Of a stretch of DNA of 64,000 nucleotides, positions 24,011 through 35,409 are shown one piece after another. The stretch comes from Triatoma infestans (taxonomy: Eukaryota; Arthropoda; Insecta; Hemiptera; Reduviidae). The DNA lies in contig JAAEAF010004282.1 of assembly GCA_011037195.1 (NCBI GenBank), positions 1 through 64,000 of the forward strand, read 5' to 3'. The first letter of the stretch is position 1. Every line of letters begins with the position of its first letter. Both the position numbers and the translations under genes were made by a program. A model generated the notes under the pieces. It did no database searches. It saw only the letters and a list, made by a program, of their open reading frames with translations, and was not told the origin of the DNA.

Positions 24011-25213
24011 TTAGGTCAAAACCACGAGCTTTTCATTTGGGAAGATCTTTAATTCTGATTGGCTGCTATTGCTGGTGGTGAAGTTGCTGCTGGACATGAG
24101 TTGTTGTTGTTCCTGGAGATGCATTTGTGGCTGTTGTAATTTTTGCTGTTGTTGTAGATATGGATATTGTATGTTTTGAGATTGTTGCTGAATATTTGGA
24201 ATAATTCGTTTACGAGTAGTTGCTTGTGGCAGCATAGGAAACTCGTTGTAGGTTGGCACTTTAGTCTCTTGCGTATTGGATGAGAGATGTTCACCTCTAG
24301 AACGCTCGCTCTCTCTTCTAAGGCGCTGTAACTCCTTGTGTGTAACACATCCTCGATAACTCGCTGAATGCGGTCCGAAACAGAGGGCGCAGGTCGGAGG
24401 AATATCCCTAGAGGGTTTATCACACTGTTCCCACAGGTGTGGTCCAGCACATTTCACACACCTTGGTGCGATTTGGCAATAACTTCGTGTATGACCGTAT
24501 TGTTGGCATCGTTTACACTGTACGATTTCTTTTGTTTTACACGGTTCCTCTACCCTGATAACTGTTTTAGTAACCTTGTGAGGCCGAATATTTTTCACTT
24601 TTTAGTTGGTAACTGTGAAATTGAATTGCTTTTTCTCGAAGGTAATGAACTACCCCTTCGGTATGTTTCAACAGCTTTAGTGCTAATTAATATATTGTCT
24701 GTGCGTGATTTACAGCTGAAGTTGTCCTGACCAATAATTGTTGTGAGATCGTTATTTAATTGTATATAATTTACAATTTTTTACACGTATATTGGAGGTG
24801 GTTTTTCTAATAAGTCTTCATTAGGTTGTCCAACCAACCTCCGGCAGAATACTGAATTTATTTGGTGTGGCAAAATCGGAAACATTACTGCATCTGCTGT
24901 TGTTGAGAATGTTGGAGTTCAGATGTATTTGAGGTTGTTATTCTGGTTTCTTTACTTTAGTGCTTTGTGTCAAGTTTATCGCTGAGGGTGAGGGCAGTTG
25001 AGTAACGCATAGGGCATTACTTGCCGCTCTCTGTCTCGTAGCAGAGGGGTGGTGGTAATATAACTGTTTTCTTTGACTTTTTTTTTTTTCTTGTTTTTTA
25101 TTAACAGATGACAAATTGGCTACTTCATTTGTTCTTTTTGTGTAGCTTTGTCGAAACGTCGTAGATTCGTCTTCTGAAGTTTCAACTCCCTTATCGGCAC
25201 CGCCAAATTCCAT
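24011..25213 (-). pseudogene. Jockey-like ORF1 gag with three CCHC knuckles
   Basis: The ATG at 25,213 (MEFGGADKG) begins ORF1. The middle is frame-broken (about 24,600-24,940). The C-terminal piece has CKRCQQYGHTRSYC, CVKCAGPHLWEQC and CALCFGPHSASYRGC, then a Gln-rich tail that runs into the deletion joint. Confidence 0.75.
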
Positions 25214-25240
25214 TATTTTAGCGAGTGCCAACAATTGGAG

Positions 25241-25809
25241 CTATGAAAAATGAAAATTTGTATGATAAAATAAATTATAATACAGTTTTATTTTATTAAA
25301 TTCTGTTTCGAATTTAAAAGAATATAGAGGCATACAGATGCGCGTACAGCATACAGACGCACGTAACTTCTACTGTACAGTATGAATAGTAAAGCAAGTA
25401 TATTTACCTGCACTTTAGCCGGCAAGCTAGGCCACTTGTTTATGATAAACTTTCTAACTCTCTCACATGGCCAGTTATTTAAAAGAAATAAATTAAATTA
25501 ACCACCACACACTTCGAAAAAAAAAAAATAGCGAAATTAAAAAAGCGAAAATTAATAAATTCAAAAATAAATATGAAATAAAAAGAAAAAAATACGAAAC
25601 TATAAGACAACTAAAAGAAAGAAAGAAGAAGTTTATGTTCACAAATTTTATTGCGAGATTGTATAGAACGAAATGCACACTGTCACAGCCAGAGGCGAAA
25701 TGTCAAAAAATCATATTAAGAATCAGATATAGGTTTTATGCAATGTCCAAACACATGTTTAATCATTTAAATGATTATGTGTAGTTTTTTGTTAAAAATA
25801 ACAAAAAGA
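25241..25809. other. A/T-rich DNA upstream of protease B
   Basis: No gene seen. It holds A-rich tracts and two ATACAGACGC-type short repeats at about 25,330-25,365. Confidence 0.4.
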
Positions 25810-25818
25810 AAACATATG
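25810..25818 (+). promoter_or_regulatory. Shared upstream motif of protease B
   Basis: AAACATATG 59 bp before the ATG, followed by CATATT as in other family members. Regulatory role inferred from conservation within the family. Confidence 0.45.
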
Positions 25819-25868
25819 ATTAATCATATTAATGTAATTGTTTATTTGAAGTCAAAAAATTTAAAATC

Positions 25869-26783
25869 ATGTTTATTAACAAATTTTCGTACAAAATTAT
25901 AATCTTTTTTTTATTTAAATTATATTTATTGACCGTTAAATGTGAAGAAATTCAGTTTAGAACCTTTAAAGGTGAGGAAGTAGATATTAAGAAGGTACCT
26001 TATACAGTGGCCATAACAACAGGTTGTACCGGAGCGTTAATCAAACCACAATGGGTGCTAACAGCTGCACATTGTCTGCCACCTAACAGGAGAAAAGGCG
26101 TTAGTGTTGTACTTGGTACATCAGATTACAGAACAAATACAAGTTATACAATAAAAGCGGCAAAATTACATATACATCCAAAACATAATTATGATAAAGG
26201 TCTTGGCGAGTTGGGAGCACATCATGATATAGCTTTAATAAAATTAGCAACACCAGCTATATTATCCCAAACTGTACAATTATTAGAATTAGAAGATACT
26301 CCATGGCCAGAGGTAGATAAAAGATCATGTACATTAGCCGGTTTTGGTAGGAATATATATAACAATAGAAAACTGCATATGTCTACATTTGATTTTACAC
26401 ATGGATGTGATTGTATTAAAGATATTGAAATAATATGTTACACTCCGCCTGGAGATGAAGATGATACACCTTGCTTTGGTGATTCAGGTGGTACTGTGGT
26501 CTGCGATAATAAAGGTGCAGCAATAACATCGCATTCTATGCCTATATCATATTGTGACCCGTCCATCGAATCCGACAATACAACTTCATGTGGTTTAAAA
26601 AGCTATTATATGTTTGCATATATTCAATCACAAACAGACTGGTATAAGGAAATATTTCGTAACGATCTTCAACGTCTTAGAAGAAATAATGCCAACACAC
26701 TTAGATTGAAGAGTATCCAATATTTTGACACAGTTGCCTTGTTAATAGTATTTTCTTCATACATTGGTTTATTATTAACATAA
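25869..26783 (+). CDS. S1-family serine protease B, secreted or GPI-anchored
   Basis: 304 residues, single exon. The signal peptide spans residues 1-24, with probable cleavage near VKC|EE. A very short propeptide ends FRTFKG, so Arg31-Thr32 sits where Arg-Ile normally forms the activation site. Catalytic residues: His68 (TAAHC), Asp120 (HHDIAL), Ser206 (GDSGG). The pocket residue equivalent to 189 is Thr200, followed by Pro-Cys-Phe, so specificity is not trypsin-like. The disulfide cysteines match the standard fold. A C-terminal extension of about 45 residues ends in a hydrophobic stretch (288-303) after NNANT, suggesting a GPI-anchor signal or membrane tail. It is an isolated gene between LINE and BEL/Pao insertions. 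Substrate unknown. Confidence 0.88.
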   Translation: MFINKFSYKIIIFFLFKLYLLTVKCEEIQFRTFKGEEVDIKKVPYTVAITTGCTGALIKPQWVLTAAHCLPPNRRKGVSVVLGTSDYRTNTSYTIKAAKLHIHPKHNYDKGLGELGAHHDIALIKLATPAILSQTVQLLELEDTPWPEVDKRSCTLAGFGRNIYNNRKLHMSTFDFTHGCDCIKDIEIICYTPPGDEDDTPCFGDSGGTVVCDNKGAAITSHSMPISYCDPSIESDNTTSCGLKSYYMFAYIQSQTDWYKEIFRNDLQRLRRNNANTLRLKSIQYFDTVALLIVFSSYIGLLLT

Positions 26784-27660
26784 TAAGTTTAGCCGATTGT
26801 AAAACTTCAGAAGAAACTGACTGGCTGAAATTAGTGTAGACAATGTATAGATATTTTAGAAGATATGGATAATTACAAAGAATACAAATACATTGTATAT
26901 GTTCGCACGGTTCTTAACATGATACATTCTATTCTTTTTTTTTCTTCTTTTTTTTTATAAATATCTTAAAAAGTAAATTATATTCTATTTATTCTATATT
27001 ATAAACATGAGTTTTTTTTTTTTTTCATAAAATATATCGGAATTTTGTTTTTTGTAATAAATTTAACCAAATTTCTGTATATACAAAAAGGTGTCCCAAA
27101 GTATATTTGGATATCCGACTTTTCTCGGGGGAACTAAGATAGCAGGAAAAAAAAACAGTAAACAAAAAATATGTGTCCCCCATCATATTTTGGGTTACAA
27201 ATCCAAATGTAAAATTCGCAATTTGTTTTGGTGCTTCCAGAAGCGAAATACATGCACCAACTTCAATTTTTTTCAAATGGGGAGACGTGGTTTATATTTA
27301 AGAAATAAATTCCTCTATTTTTTGTCACAAAAAATTACTTGAACGGTTTTTTTTTTTTTCTTTGAGCGATATTTTACAAGTTATGAATGAAAACATGATT
27401 CCTATAAGAAATTTCAAAATGATATTATAACGGTTTTTTTTATTGAATAAGAAGAAAAGTACTATTTTATTACAGATTTTACTCCTCATTAATTACAGAT
27501 CTTGCTCGAACTGGCCTCCACCATTAGAGATGTATTTCTTTGGTGGTAAGGTACAATTGGCAGGAAAACACATGTGTATCGACCTTAACAGATGGACCTA
27601 CGCCTTTGAAAGAACAACAGCATCACCTCTATATCACCCACTAAAATGAAAACACTACCA
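26784..27660. other. A/T-rich intergenic DNA
   Basis: No gene seen. Short overlapping frames at 27,025-27,342 on both strands lack domains. The 27,570-27,660 segment is related to the repeat at 9,321-9,407. Confidence 0.4.
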
Positions 27661-27663
27661 CTG

Positions 27664-27849
27664 TAATGGTACCGCAAAGATAATGCAACCACAGCAGAGA
27701 GAACAGAGAAAAGACAGGGTCTCTCTGCTTAAGTCAGAGAGTAGTCTCTGTTAACCAGAGAGGGCCGCATTATGATGTAATGGTACCGCCAAGATAATGC
27801 AACCACAGCAGAGAGAACAGAGAGAAGACAGGCCCTCTCTGCTCAAGTC
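27664..27849 (+). repeat. Tandem repeat, period 114 bp, about 1.6 copies
   Basis: TAATGGTACCGC...GATAATGCAACCACAGC occurs at 27,664 and 27,778. Each unit contains AGAGAGAACAGAGA and CTCTCTGCT, which can pair as a hairpin. Confidence 0.8.
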
Positions 27850-27899
27850 TTGGAATCAACTTGGAATTTTAGCCATCTACTTATTTCTAATTCATTTTG

Positions 27900-28337
27900 T
27901 TTGGAGATAAAATTGTATAATCAATTATGATAGCATTTTAGAGAAAAACATACCCCCCCCCAACACCCCCAAAAGTGCCCTTAAATGTATTTTCCCAGAC
28001 AAATGTTTTAAATAAAAGTTTTTCATCTTTGTGAATGTGTGTGTAGTTCACATTCTTAGTTTAAAAAGAAAATCGTTGAAGCCGTTTTCAAGAAAATACC
28101 AGAAAAATGAAAAATACATTTCAGTAATAAAAAGCATTTCCGGTCATCGATTTTTTTTTTTCAAACTCTAAAATTTTTTAACAACACGGTTAAGTCTATT
28201 TAATATTGTTTACATGACAGACTTGTATAGTAAGCCGAAATAGCATTTTAGAGGACAATCCGCCCACCACCCTCCCATAAAAATGCCCTTAAATGCATTT
28301 TCCGGAGAAATGTTTTCAAAAAAAAATTGTTGATCTT
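27900..28337 (+). repeat. Dispersed ACCGGAAG-family repeat interrupted by BEL/Pao
   Basis: Two diverged units, each with a C-rich tract, GCCCTTAAATG(C/T)ATTTTCC and a TTTTCAAA-like end. The right-hand continuation resumes after the retrotransposon at 36,035 (inverted-type text AGTTTAAAGAAAATCGTTGGAGCC), so the BEL/Pao element inserted into this repeat. Confidence 0.55.
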
Positions 28338-28961
28338 TGTTAAAGTTTGTAAAAAAAAGTCAGAGTTCAGCAGAAATAGAACTTATTCTATTTATATAAT
28401 ATTTTTGTTTCGTAATTGTATGGAATTCAAAGTCCACGCGCTGGCTGCAACTCTCTTACAAACCAATCAGTAGTCGAGCTGGATCTGTCCGAGAGACACA
28501 CATTTTGTTACATGTAACAGCGTCACAGCGCCATTGGTGAATATTTTTCATCACTAGTTTTTCATCTCGTTAAGAGAAAACGGATCGTTGCACCCTGTGA
28601 ACGATTCTTGTGGGGCCCCATCACGGCTCAGCACTCAAGTGTCTCTCAAGAGATTTTTTCCTCATACATCTACATACAGGATCATAGCTACCAGCCATTC
28701 AAACTCAGAGCCAACAGCCGCTTCATCCATCAACTGCACCATCGTCCATCACTTTCCGTTTAGTTGTGAATATTTATTTCATATTGGATTGAAGCATGTA
28801 AGTGCCATACTTTTAACAAATAAACTATTGTGTTTCTGAATGATTTTCAATTTTATATTCAAATATAACAATTTCCTGTTAGAGGGTTATTTAACCAGCA
28901 CCTCTCAATCGGTGGGAGCTCTCTCGGGCGTAATACTCTCCCGCGGAGCATATCACAAACA
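28338..28961 (+). repeat. BEL/Pao 5' LTR
   Basis: Begins TGTTAAAG and ends CACAAACA. Nearly matches 35,410-36,034. It has a TATA-like stretch near 28,390 and AATAAA near 28,820, which fit promoter and polyadenylation signals. Confidence 0.85.
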
Positions 28962-30034
28962 TATTTTGGTCCTCCGACCTGGATTTAATAAGCATCAAAA
29001 TTCTTTGTTAAAAATAAAAATATTAATAACCCTTCGAGACCCAGATTAACTGACACTTGAAATCTAAATTTGAAAATTGTTTGCTATTGCATCAGCCAAA
29101 TTAATTAATATAGGCTGGAATTATATTTAAATTTATATTTCTTATAAATTATATTCATAATCATTATCATTAATAAATATCATAGCTAATGTATCAGTGA
29201 TTGGATACTCAGTTAGATAAAATTAAAGTATTAATTAGTTTAATTAAAAAAAAAAAATTGTAAAAGTGTGTGATTTATTTTCGTATTTAATTTAGAATGG
29301 GTTTACATTTTAGGATTAATACTGAATATTGACCTAGTTAATACATAGTGAAGATTAATACGCATACCTATTGACCTATTGAAATAACTTACTTTTAGCA
29401 GTTTTTGTTTTGTTTAGTTGATAGTTAAATGAACAACAGTATTGTTTAATTTTTGTTCTGTTTAAAACTATTTTTTTTAGATTCCTCTTTAGTTAATTTA
29501 TCTAGATAAACTCATTATGCATTTAAAAAAGGAATGAAATAATTACTAAATAAGAAAATCGATATTATATAATGATATCGTATATTATGTTTCATTGTCA
29601 GTCTGTTAAAGTGGCAAACCGATAACATTTTGTTTTGTACTATTTACAGTAAGTTAAAACTAATATAATATTTCAGTTAAATCATACTGTGTATATTATA
29701 CAGCTATATAGTCATGTTCGTCAGAGAAATATAATAATCTCTGTGAAAATGTTTATTCATATGTATTGATGTTTGTCCATAGGTATGTACTTCTGTGTTT
29801 TCCTTTTGGAACAGTAGGTGCCATTTGTGAGACAGAGCATTTATTCACTTCCGTTTCCTTTATTAGGCAGTGGAGTTGTTGACGGTTTGAGAGATTAATA
29901 ATTTTTACTCACAAATAATAAGGTAATATTTAATCATACTACTCTTGTCTTTTTCTTTCTTTGAATTTTGACAGATATTTTCTCATCATTGTGTGTTCAG
30001 GTTTTTGTCAAATTCTTTGCATTAAAAGTTAATA
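28962..30034 (+). other. BEL/Pao 5' leader
   Basis: About 1.07 kb of A/T-rich non-coding sequence between the 5' LTR and gag. A primer-binding site would be expected just after 28,961 (TATTTTGGTCCTCCGACC), but the primer tRNA was not identified. Confidence 0.6.
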
Positions 30035-31873
30035 ATGCCTCCGAAAGGTGATGCTAGTAAGTCAGAGTTAAGATTAAGTGATCTAGAAGATGAAGTAAAT
30101 GACTTGATCGATGATCTAAAAGAAACAAAAGCAGTAGGTCACGCCTTTGTAAGTGACCCAAGTAAATTTCCCTTGCTTCAAGCGCGATTGTCGCGTATTG
30201 ACGACACTTATAACAAATTTGTGAAACTTGTTAATGAAGCCATAAGACTTGCGTCATCTCTGGAAAGGGCCGAATGTGTAGAAAGATTAAGTACTTTAAG
30301 AATAAACACTCGAAGTGTTTACTATGAAGCCTTATCTTTTAACATAAGGGAAAATATTGATACTTCAAGTCCTATACCATTTGCTAATGTTTCAAATCTT
30401 TGTGAAACTCAACCTTTTATAAAGCTACCTCCCATAACTTTACCTACATTTTCAGGTGATATTACTACTTGGGCTTCCTTTAAAGATACCTTTATTTCCT
30501 TAATTCATTCAAATATCAGATTAAGTCCAATACAGAAATATCATTATCTCAAGTCTTCTTTGAAAGGTTCTGCCGCTCATGCAATTTCCTCCATTCCTGT
30601 TACTTCCCAGGATTATGCTCAGGCTTGGAATGCATTGACACTCCGTTATGATAGTAAACGTCTTCAAGCAACTAATTATTTGAATAAAGTATTCACCTTT
30701 AAACCTTTAACCAAAAGGAATTATCATGCTTTAGAGCAATTTTCTGAGGTTGTATTGGAGAGTGCTAATGCGTTTTTTAATTTAGATTTACCCGATGCTG
30801 CTGGAGTTATTCTGTGGTCCTTGTCAATGAGATTACTTGATCTGAAGACTCGAGAACGTTTTGATCAGGAGTTCTCTGATCACTCATCAATTCCAACCTT
30901 TAAAGGTTTCGCAGAATTTATTCATAAGGAGCGTGTTATGCTGCAGGCCCAATCGATGACAATGGCTACTGGGATAGCTTCATCAGTTCCCTCAGCTAAG
31001 TATGATAAAATTTCTAAACAAGTTTTAATGTCCACTGAAGGTTTCAATTCATCAAATAATTGTCGGTTATGTAAGGGCAATCATCGTTTGTATCAGTGCA
31101 CAAAATTCTTATCCCTCACTCCTTATCAGCGTTTTGAACGCATTAAATGTTTGAAATTATGTTCTAACTGTTTACGTGCTCATAATTCTTCCAAATGTCC
31201 CGTTACTAAACGATGTAGAAATTGTAATAAGAAACATAATACCCTTTTACATTTCTCCTCTTCAAGGAGTGAATTGTCTACTATTAGTCAGCCTTCCAAA
31301 CGAAACGTCTCCAAAACTCATGTTACTGAGTCGAATGAACAAACTAGAAGTGGAGTCACAATTAACTCGGGATCGTCTCCACCCCCTAAGGATAGATTGG
31401 AACATTCAAAACTACCCGCTACTTCAGAAAGTGAAAAGGGAGTTATCTTTTCCACTTCTGGTGCCCAAGAAATTAATGTTCTATTAGGCACAGCAATAGT
31501 GAATATCCAGATTAATGACGAATTATTCCCAATTCGAGTCCTCATAGACTGTGGATCACAGAGGTCGTTCATAACTACGTCCTGTGCTAACGCATTAGGT
31601 TTACATTGTGTAACCAACCCACAAAAACTTAGTGGATTTGCCGATACGCCCATTAAGGGCGGAAAGTACCAAGTATCTTGTATCCTGACGCCAAGGAATT
31701 CATCTTTAGAATTAAGAACCAACGCTGTTATTGTACCGCATATAACGGAAAAATTACCGGTATTCCCTGTGCCCATTGATGTAAGGAAACATTTTGAAAA
31801 TTATAAATTAGCAGATCCCTTCTTCTGGAAACCCGGAAAGATAGATTTTTCTCCTTGGGGCAGATTTATTTAG
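30035..31873 (+). CDS. BEL/Pao gag and aspartic protease region
   Basis: 612 residues. A charged coiled N terminus is followed at about 131-290 by a DUF1759-type gag domain (LPTFSGDITTWASFKDTF), then cysteine-rich zinc-binding text at about 345-405 (CRLCKGNHRLYQC, CSNCLRAHNSSKC, CRNCNKKHN). A retropepsin-like region (VLIDCGSQRSFIT) with the active-site Asp-Cys-Gly lies near 505. The frame stops at 31,873 where related elements continue into RT; a base-length change in a T run just before it shifts the frame. Confidence 0.88.
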   Translation: MPPKGDASKSELRLSDLEDEVNDLIDDLKETKAVGHAFVSDPSKFPLLQARLSRIDDTYNKFVKLVNEAIRLASSLERAECVERLSTLRINTRSVYYEALSFNIRENIDTSSPIPFANVSNLCETQPFIKLPPITLPTFSGDITTWASFKDTFISLIHSNIRLSPIQKYHYLKSSLKGSAAHAISSIPVTSQDYAQAWNALTLRYDSKRLQATNYLNKVFTFKPLTKRNYHALEQFSEVVLESANAFFNLDLPDAAGVILWSLSMRLLDLKTRERFDQEFSDHSSIPTFKGFAEFIHKERVMLQAQSMTMATGIASSVPSAKYDKISKQVLMSTEGFNSSNNCRLCKGNHRLYQCTKFLSLTPYQRFERIKCLKLCSNCLRAHNSSKCPVTKRCRNCNKKHNTLLHFSSSRSELSTISQPSKRNVSKTHVTESNEQTRSGVTINSGSSPPPKDRLEHSKLPATSESEKGVIFSTSGAQEINVLLGTAIVNIQINDELFPIRVLIDCGSQRSFITTSCANALGLHCVTNPQKLSGFADTPIKGGKYQVSCILTPRNSSLELRTNAVIVPHITEKLPVFPVPIDVRKHFENYKLADPFFWKPGKIDFSPWGRFI

Positions 31874-31941
31874 CGAATTCTTTTAGGAGAATCAATAATT
31901 TCCAAAAACGGATACCCTAATGCTATCAACACTATTTTCGG

Positions 31942-34900
31942 ATGGATTGTAGTAGGAAAATGGGAATAAATTGTGAAGTTTCAAACCCCTCTATGACTTT
32001 AATGACCTTAAACCCTTCCACTGAGAAGGAACCATTAGATCATCTCATCCAGAAATTTTGGGAGATTGAATCTGTACCTTCGGTGTCTAGTCATAGTCCA
32101 GAAGAGATCCATTGTGAGGCGCATTTTGTTAAGAATCACTCTCGGGACGAAACTGGACGGTACATGATTAAATTACCATTCCAAGAGCCAACTTCTGTCC
32201 AATTGGGCGATTCATATAAATTGGCTGCACAACGATTCCGGAGGCTTGAGTACCGCCTAGATAAAGATCCCTCTCTAAAAGAGGAGTATTCCCAAATTAT
32301 TCGTGACTACTTAAACTTAAATTACATAAATAAAACACTTCAAATGGGTAAATATTTTCTCCCACATCACTGTGTAAGGAAAGAAAGTACATCTACCAAA
32401 GTGCGAATTGTCTTTGATGCTTCCGCGTCAACAGAACTAGGCTCATTAAATGATAAACTTTTAGTAGGTCCCAAACTCCAATTAGATATTCAAAATGTAA
32501 TATTAAACTTTAGACAATATCGTTTTGTAATTACGTCTGATATTTGTCAAATGTATTTACAAATTTTGGTGCATCCTGAGGATCGCCAATATTTACATTT
32601 TCTGTATAGGTTCAACAGTTCTGACTCTTTATCACAGTTTGAATTGAACCGTCTGCCTTTCGGATTGGCTTGCTCCCCCTTTTTAGCTATACGCACGTTA
32701 CGACAATTAGTGTCTGACGAAGGTTCTCCTTATCCACTAGCATCTTATACTTTATTAAATGAAATCTATGTCGACGATATCCTTACGGGCGCTGATTCCT
32801 TTGAAGCCGCCATACAACTGCAAAAGGAGTTAGTACAATTACTGGAAAAGGGAGGGTTCACCTTAAAGAAATGGTCAAGTAATTCGAAAGAGTTAATGTC
32901 ACATATCCAGCATGATGTTCAAGAGACTCCTATTTGCTTCGCGGATACGGATAATCCGTGTATTAAAGTACTGGGAATGAAATGGGACCCAATGCTAGAT
33001 TGTATTGCTTATAATATTCGCCCTCATGAAGTTATACTAACTAAGCGAGGCATAATGTCCACTATAGCGCGAATGTATGACCCCCTGGGGTACCTCGCTC
33101 CGGTTATTTTTAAAGCCAAGTCTATGTTGCAAAAATTGTGGACTTTAAAGTTAGATTGGGATGAACCAGTCCCACAGATGATTGCAGAATCCTGGAACGA
33201 ATTTTGTTCTGAATTACCCATACTAGGGGAATTGCGCATCCCTCGATGCGTTTTCTCATCGAAACAATGTCATAAATCTATTTTAGGATTTGCCGATGCC
33301 TCAGAGTTGGGATATGCAGCCTGCATTTATCTGCGTAACCAATATTGCTCAGGGTCTGTTGAAACAACACTTTTACTCGCAAAAACGCGGTTGGCCCCAT
33401 TAAAACCTCTATCTGTACCCAGACTTGAACTGTGCGCAGCAGTTTTGTTAACACAAATGTTACTAATTATTCAAAGTTTTCTGAAACCATTGTCTATTGA
33501 TTCCACTTTTCTATTCTCGGATTCTAGTATCGTGCTAAGCTGGATTCGCTTACCGCCTCATACATTGAAAACCTTTGTGGCGAATCGAGTAACGATTATA
33601 TTGGAACACTCTGATGTGAATAATTGGTACCATGTAGGATCTAATGATAATGCCGCAGATGTTGCGTCACGTGGGCTTTCCCCTGCGGCGCTCATTAATC
33701 AAAAGCTGTGGTGGCATGGGCCCCAGTGGTTAAACGATTCTTCCTCAACATGGCCTATCTCGAATCAATACACTTTTCCTGTTCCCGAAATGAAATCGAA
33801 GGCCGTAACTTTAATTAACAAATCGTCTTCCTCGAGCTTTATTGAAATAATAGGAAGATTTTCGTCCTATACAAGATTACTTAGAACATTCGCTTACGTT
33901 TTGAGATTCGTGAACAAACTGAAAAGAGAATCAACCGCTAGACAGATAGGAACGTTGGGATTAAATGAACTGCATAAAGCGAAATTGACCTTGATACAGG
34001 CTACTCAGTGGCATCATTTTCATTTGGAAGTGCCTCTAAATAACTCCAAGAATTCGTCTCTACACTCTTTGTCCCCATTTATAGATTCATGGGGAATTGT
34101 CAGGGTGGGCGGAAGGTTAACTAATAGTCCCTTAACATACGAGGCTAAATTTCCAATATTACTTCCATATAAATCTCATTTCTCGGAACTCTTAGTCGAT
34201 TACTATCATAAATGTTATTTACACGCGGGTCCTCAACTCTTGTATTCATTAATTCAACGAAGTTATTGGATTATATCCGGTCGTCGGTTAATAAAATCTC
34301 GTATACGTCAGTGTGCAACTTGCTCCAAATTCTGCAAGAAGGCTATCACTCCATACATGAGTGACCTTCCACGAACAAGATTCGAGCAGGGCAGATGTTT
34401 CATAAACACAGGCATAGACTTCGCCGGTCCATTCATGACCAAAGAGACTAAACGTCGCAACTCGACGTTGTTAAAATCCTATCTTGCCTTATTTGTCTGT
34501 TTGAGTACAAAGGCTGTTCATCTTGAAATCGTTTCTCAACTGTCAACGGATGCGTTTTTGGCAAGTTTAGACAGATTCATTGCTAGGCGAGGACTGCCGT
34601 CGAAGATCCTCTCTGATCATGGCACAAATTTTATCGGTGCTGAGAGGTATCTAAGGAATTTGTACACATGGCTTAGAACCAAGGAAGCTCAGACCTCTAT
34701 CAAGAACCATCTTAATAACCAGCAGGTACATTGGGAATTTATCCCACCAGCAGCTCCTCACTTTGGAGGAATCTGGGAAGCAGGTGTTAAATCCTTTAAG
34801 CATCACTTGTATCGGGTGCTAAATGGGCGATCTTTTACTTTTGAAGAACTGGTGACACTATCTACTCGTATAGAAGCCATTTTAAATTCACGCCCTCTTT

Positions 34901-35313
34901 ATCCACTTTCCAATGCACCTCATGAATATGATGTTTTGACTCCAGGACATTTTTTGATTGGGGCTCCAATGGTGTCCTTGCCGGAGCATAATTTCCGAGA
35001 AACTCCTATTCATCGTTTATCCCGGTGGCAATTCTTGCAACAATGCATTCAACACATATGGTCACGTTGGCGGAGAGACTATCTAAATTCCCTTCAACAA
35101 CGGGTTAAGTGGAAGGAACAACTAGAGAATATACAGATTGATACTTTAGTATTATTGAAGGAACCTAAGGCTTCTCCACTTCAATGGCCTACTGGCCGAA
35201 TTATCGAAACTTATCCGGGAATTGACGGAGTGACCCGGGTTGTTAAACTTAGGACTCCAAATGGAGAATATGTTAGGCCTGTCACACAACTGGTACCTCT
35301 GCTTCCAACTTAA
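31942..35313 (+). CDS. BEL/Pao RT, RNase H and integrase
   Basis: 1,123 residues, uninterrupted. RT: FVITSDICQMYLQI, LPFGLACSPFLA, and catalytic YVDD near residue 277. RNase H-like region: LGFADASELGYAACIYLR, with FSDSSIVLSWI. Integrase zinc motif: HKCYLHAG...CATC. Integrase core D-D-E: GIDFAGPF (about 823), SDHGTNF (about 890), WEAGVKSF (about 943). The C terminus has a DUF5641-type end (WPTGRIIETYPG). The ATG at 31,942 is probably not a natural start; the region is normally translated as part of a polyprotein. Confidence 0.9.
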   Translation: MDCSRKMGINCEVSNPSMTLMTLNPSTEKEPLDHLIQKFWEIESVPSVSSHSPEEIHCEAHFVKNHSRDETGRYMIKLPFQEPTSVQLGDSYKLAAQRFRRLEYRLDKDPSLKEEYSQIIRDYLNLNYINKTLQMGKYFLPHHCVRKESTSTKVRIVFDASASTELGSLNDKLLVGPKLQLDIQNVILNFRQYRFVITSDICQMYLQILVHPEDRQYLHFLYRFNSSDSLSQFELNRLPFGLACSPFLAIRTLRQLVSDEGSPYPLASYTLLNEIYVDDILTGADSFEAAIQLQKELVQLLEKGGFTLKKWSSNSKELMSHIQHDVQETPICFADTDNPCIKVLGMKWDPMLDCIAYNIRPHEVILTKRGIMSTIARMYDPLGYLAPVIFKAKSMLQKLWTLKLDWDEPVPQMIAESWNEFCSELPILGELRIPRCVFSSKQCHKSILGFADASELGYAACIYLRNQYCSGSVETTLLLAKTRLAPLKPLSVPRLELCAAVLLTQMLLIIQSFLKPLSIDSTFLFSDSSIVLSWIRLPPHTLKTFVANRVTIILEHSDVNNWYHVGSNDNAADVASRGLSPAALINQKLWWHGPQWLNDSSSTWPISNQYTFPVPEMKSKAVTLINKSSSSSFIEIIGRFSSYTRLLRTFAYVLRFVNKLKRESTARQIGTLGLNELHKAKLTLIQATQWHHFHLEVPLNNSKNSSLHSLSPFIDSWGIVRVGGRLTNSPLTYEAKFPILLPYKSHFSELLVDYYHKCYLHAGPQLLYSLIQRSYWIISGRRLIKSRIRQCATCSKFCKKAITPYMSDLPRTRFEQGRCFINTGIDFAGPFMTKETKRRNSTLLKSYLALFVCLSTKAVHLEIVSQLSTDAFLASLDRFIARRGLPSKILSDHGTNFIGAERYLRNLYTWLRTKEAQTSIKNHLNNQQVHWEFIPPAAPHFGGIWEAGVKSFKHHLYRVLNGRSFTFEELVTLSTRIEAILNSRPLYPLSNAPHEYDVLTPGHFLIGAPMVSLPEHNFRETPIHRLSRWQFLQQCIQHIWSRWRRDYLNSLQQRVKWKEQLENIQIDTLVLLKEPKASPLQWPTGRIIETYPGIDGVTRVVKLRTPNGEYVRPVTQLVPLLPT

Positions 35314-35409
35314 TGCAACCTGAATCTGTATGGTTATTCTGCACAACTTACATTGGATTCATTTTTATAGTTTAGCCGGATTTTTTCTACTAAAAAATGG
35401 TGGGCGGTA

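Larger units (their letters stand above)
22501..25240 (-). mobile_element. Jockey-like LINE lacking its endonuclease
   Basis: Minus-strand element with a T-rich 3' end (about 22,507-22,530), RT pieces at 22,640-23,900 and gag pieces at 24,011-25,213. The gag C terminus (LKIFPNEKLVV, near 24,015) is followed almost at once by RT-region text (LRSLPRKAVVF, near 24,000). The whole endonuclease and the start of the RT are therefore deleted. RT text is closely related to the remnant at 5.5-7.7 kb. Confidence 0.8.

Noticed and set aside
34820..34835. The BEL/Pao pol gene contains the same TAAATGGGCGATC as the I-like LINE target duplication
   Set aside because: The match stops within about 14 bases and there is no other similarity, so it is most likely chance.
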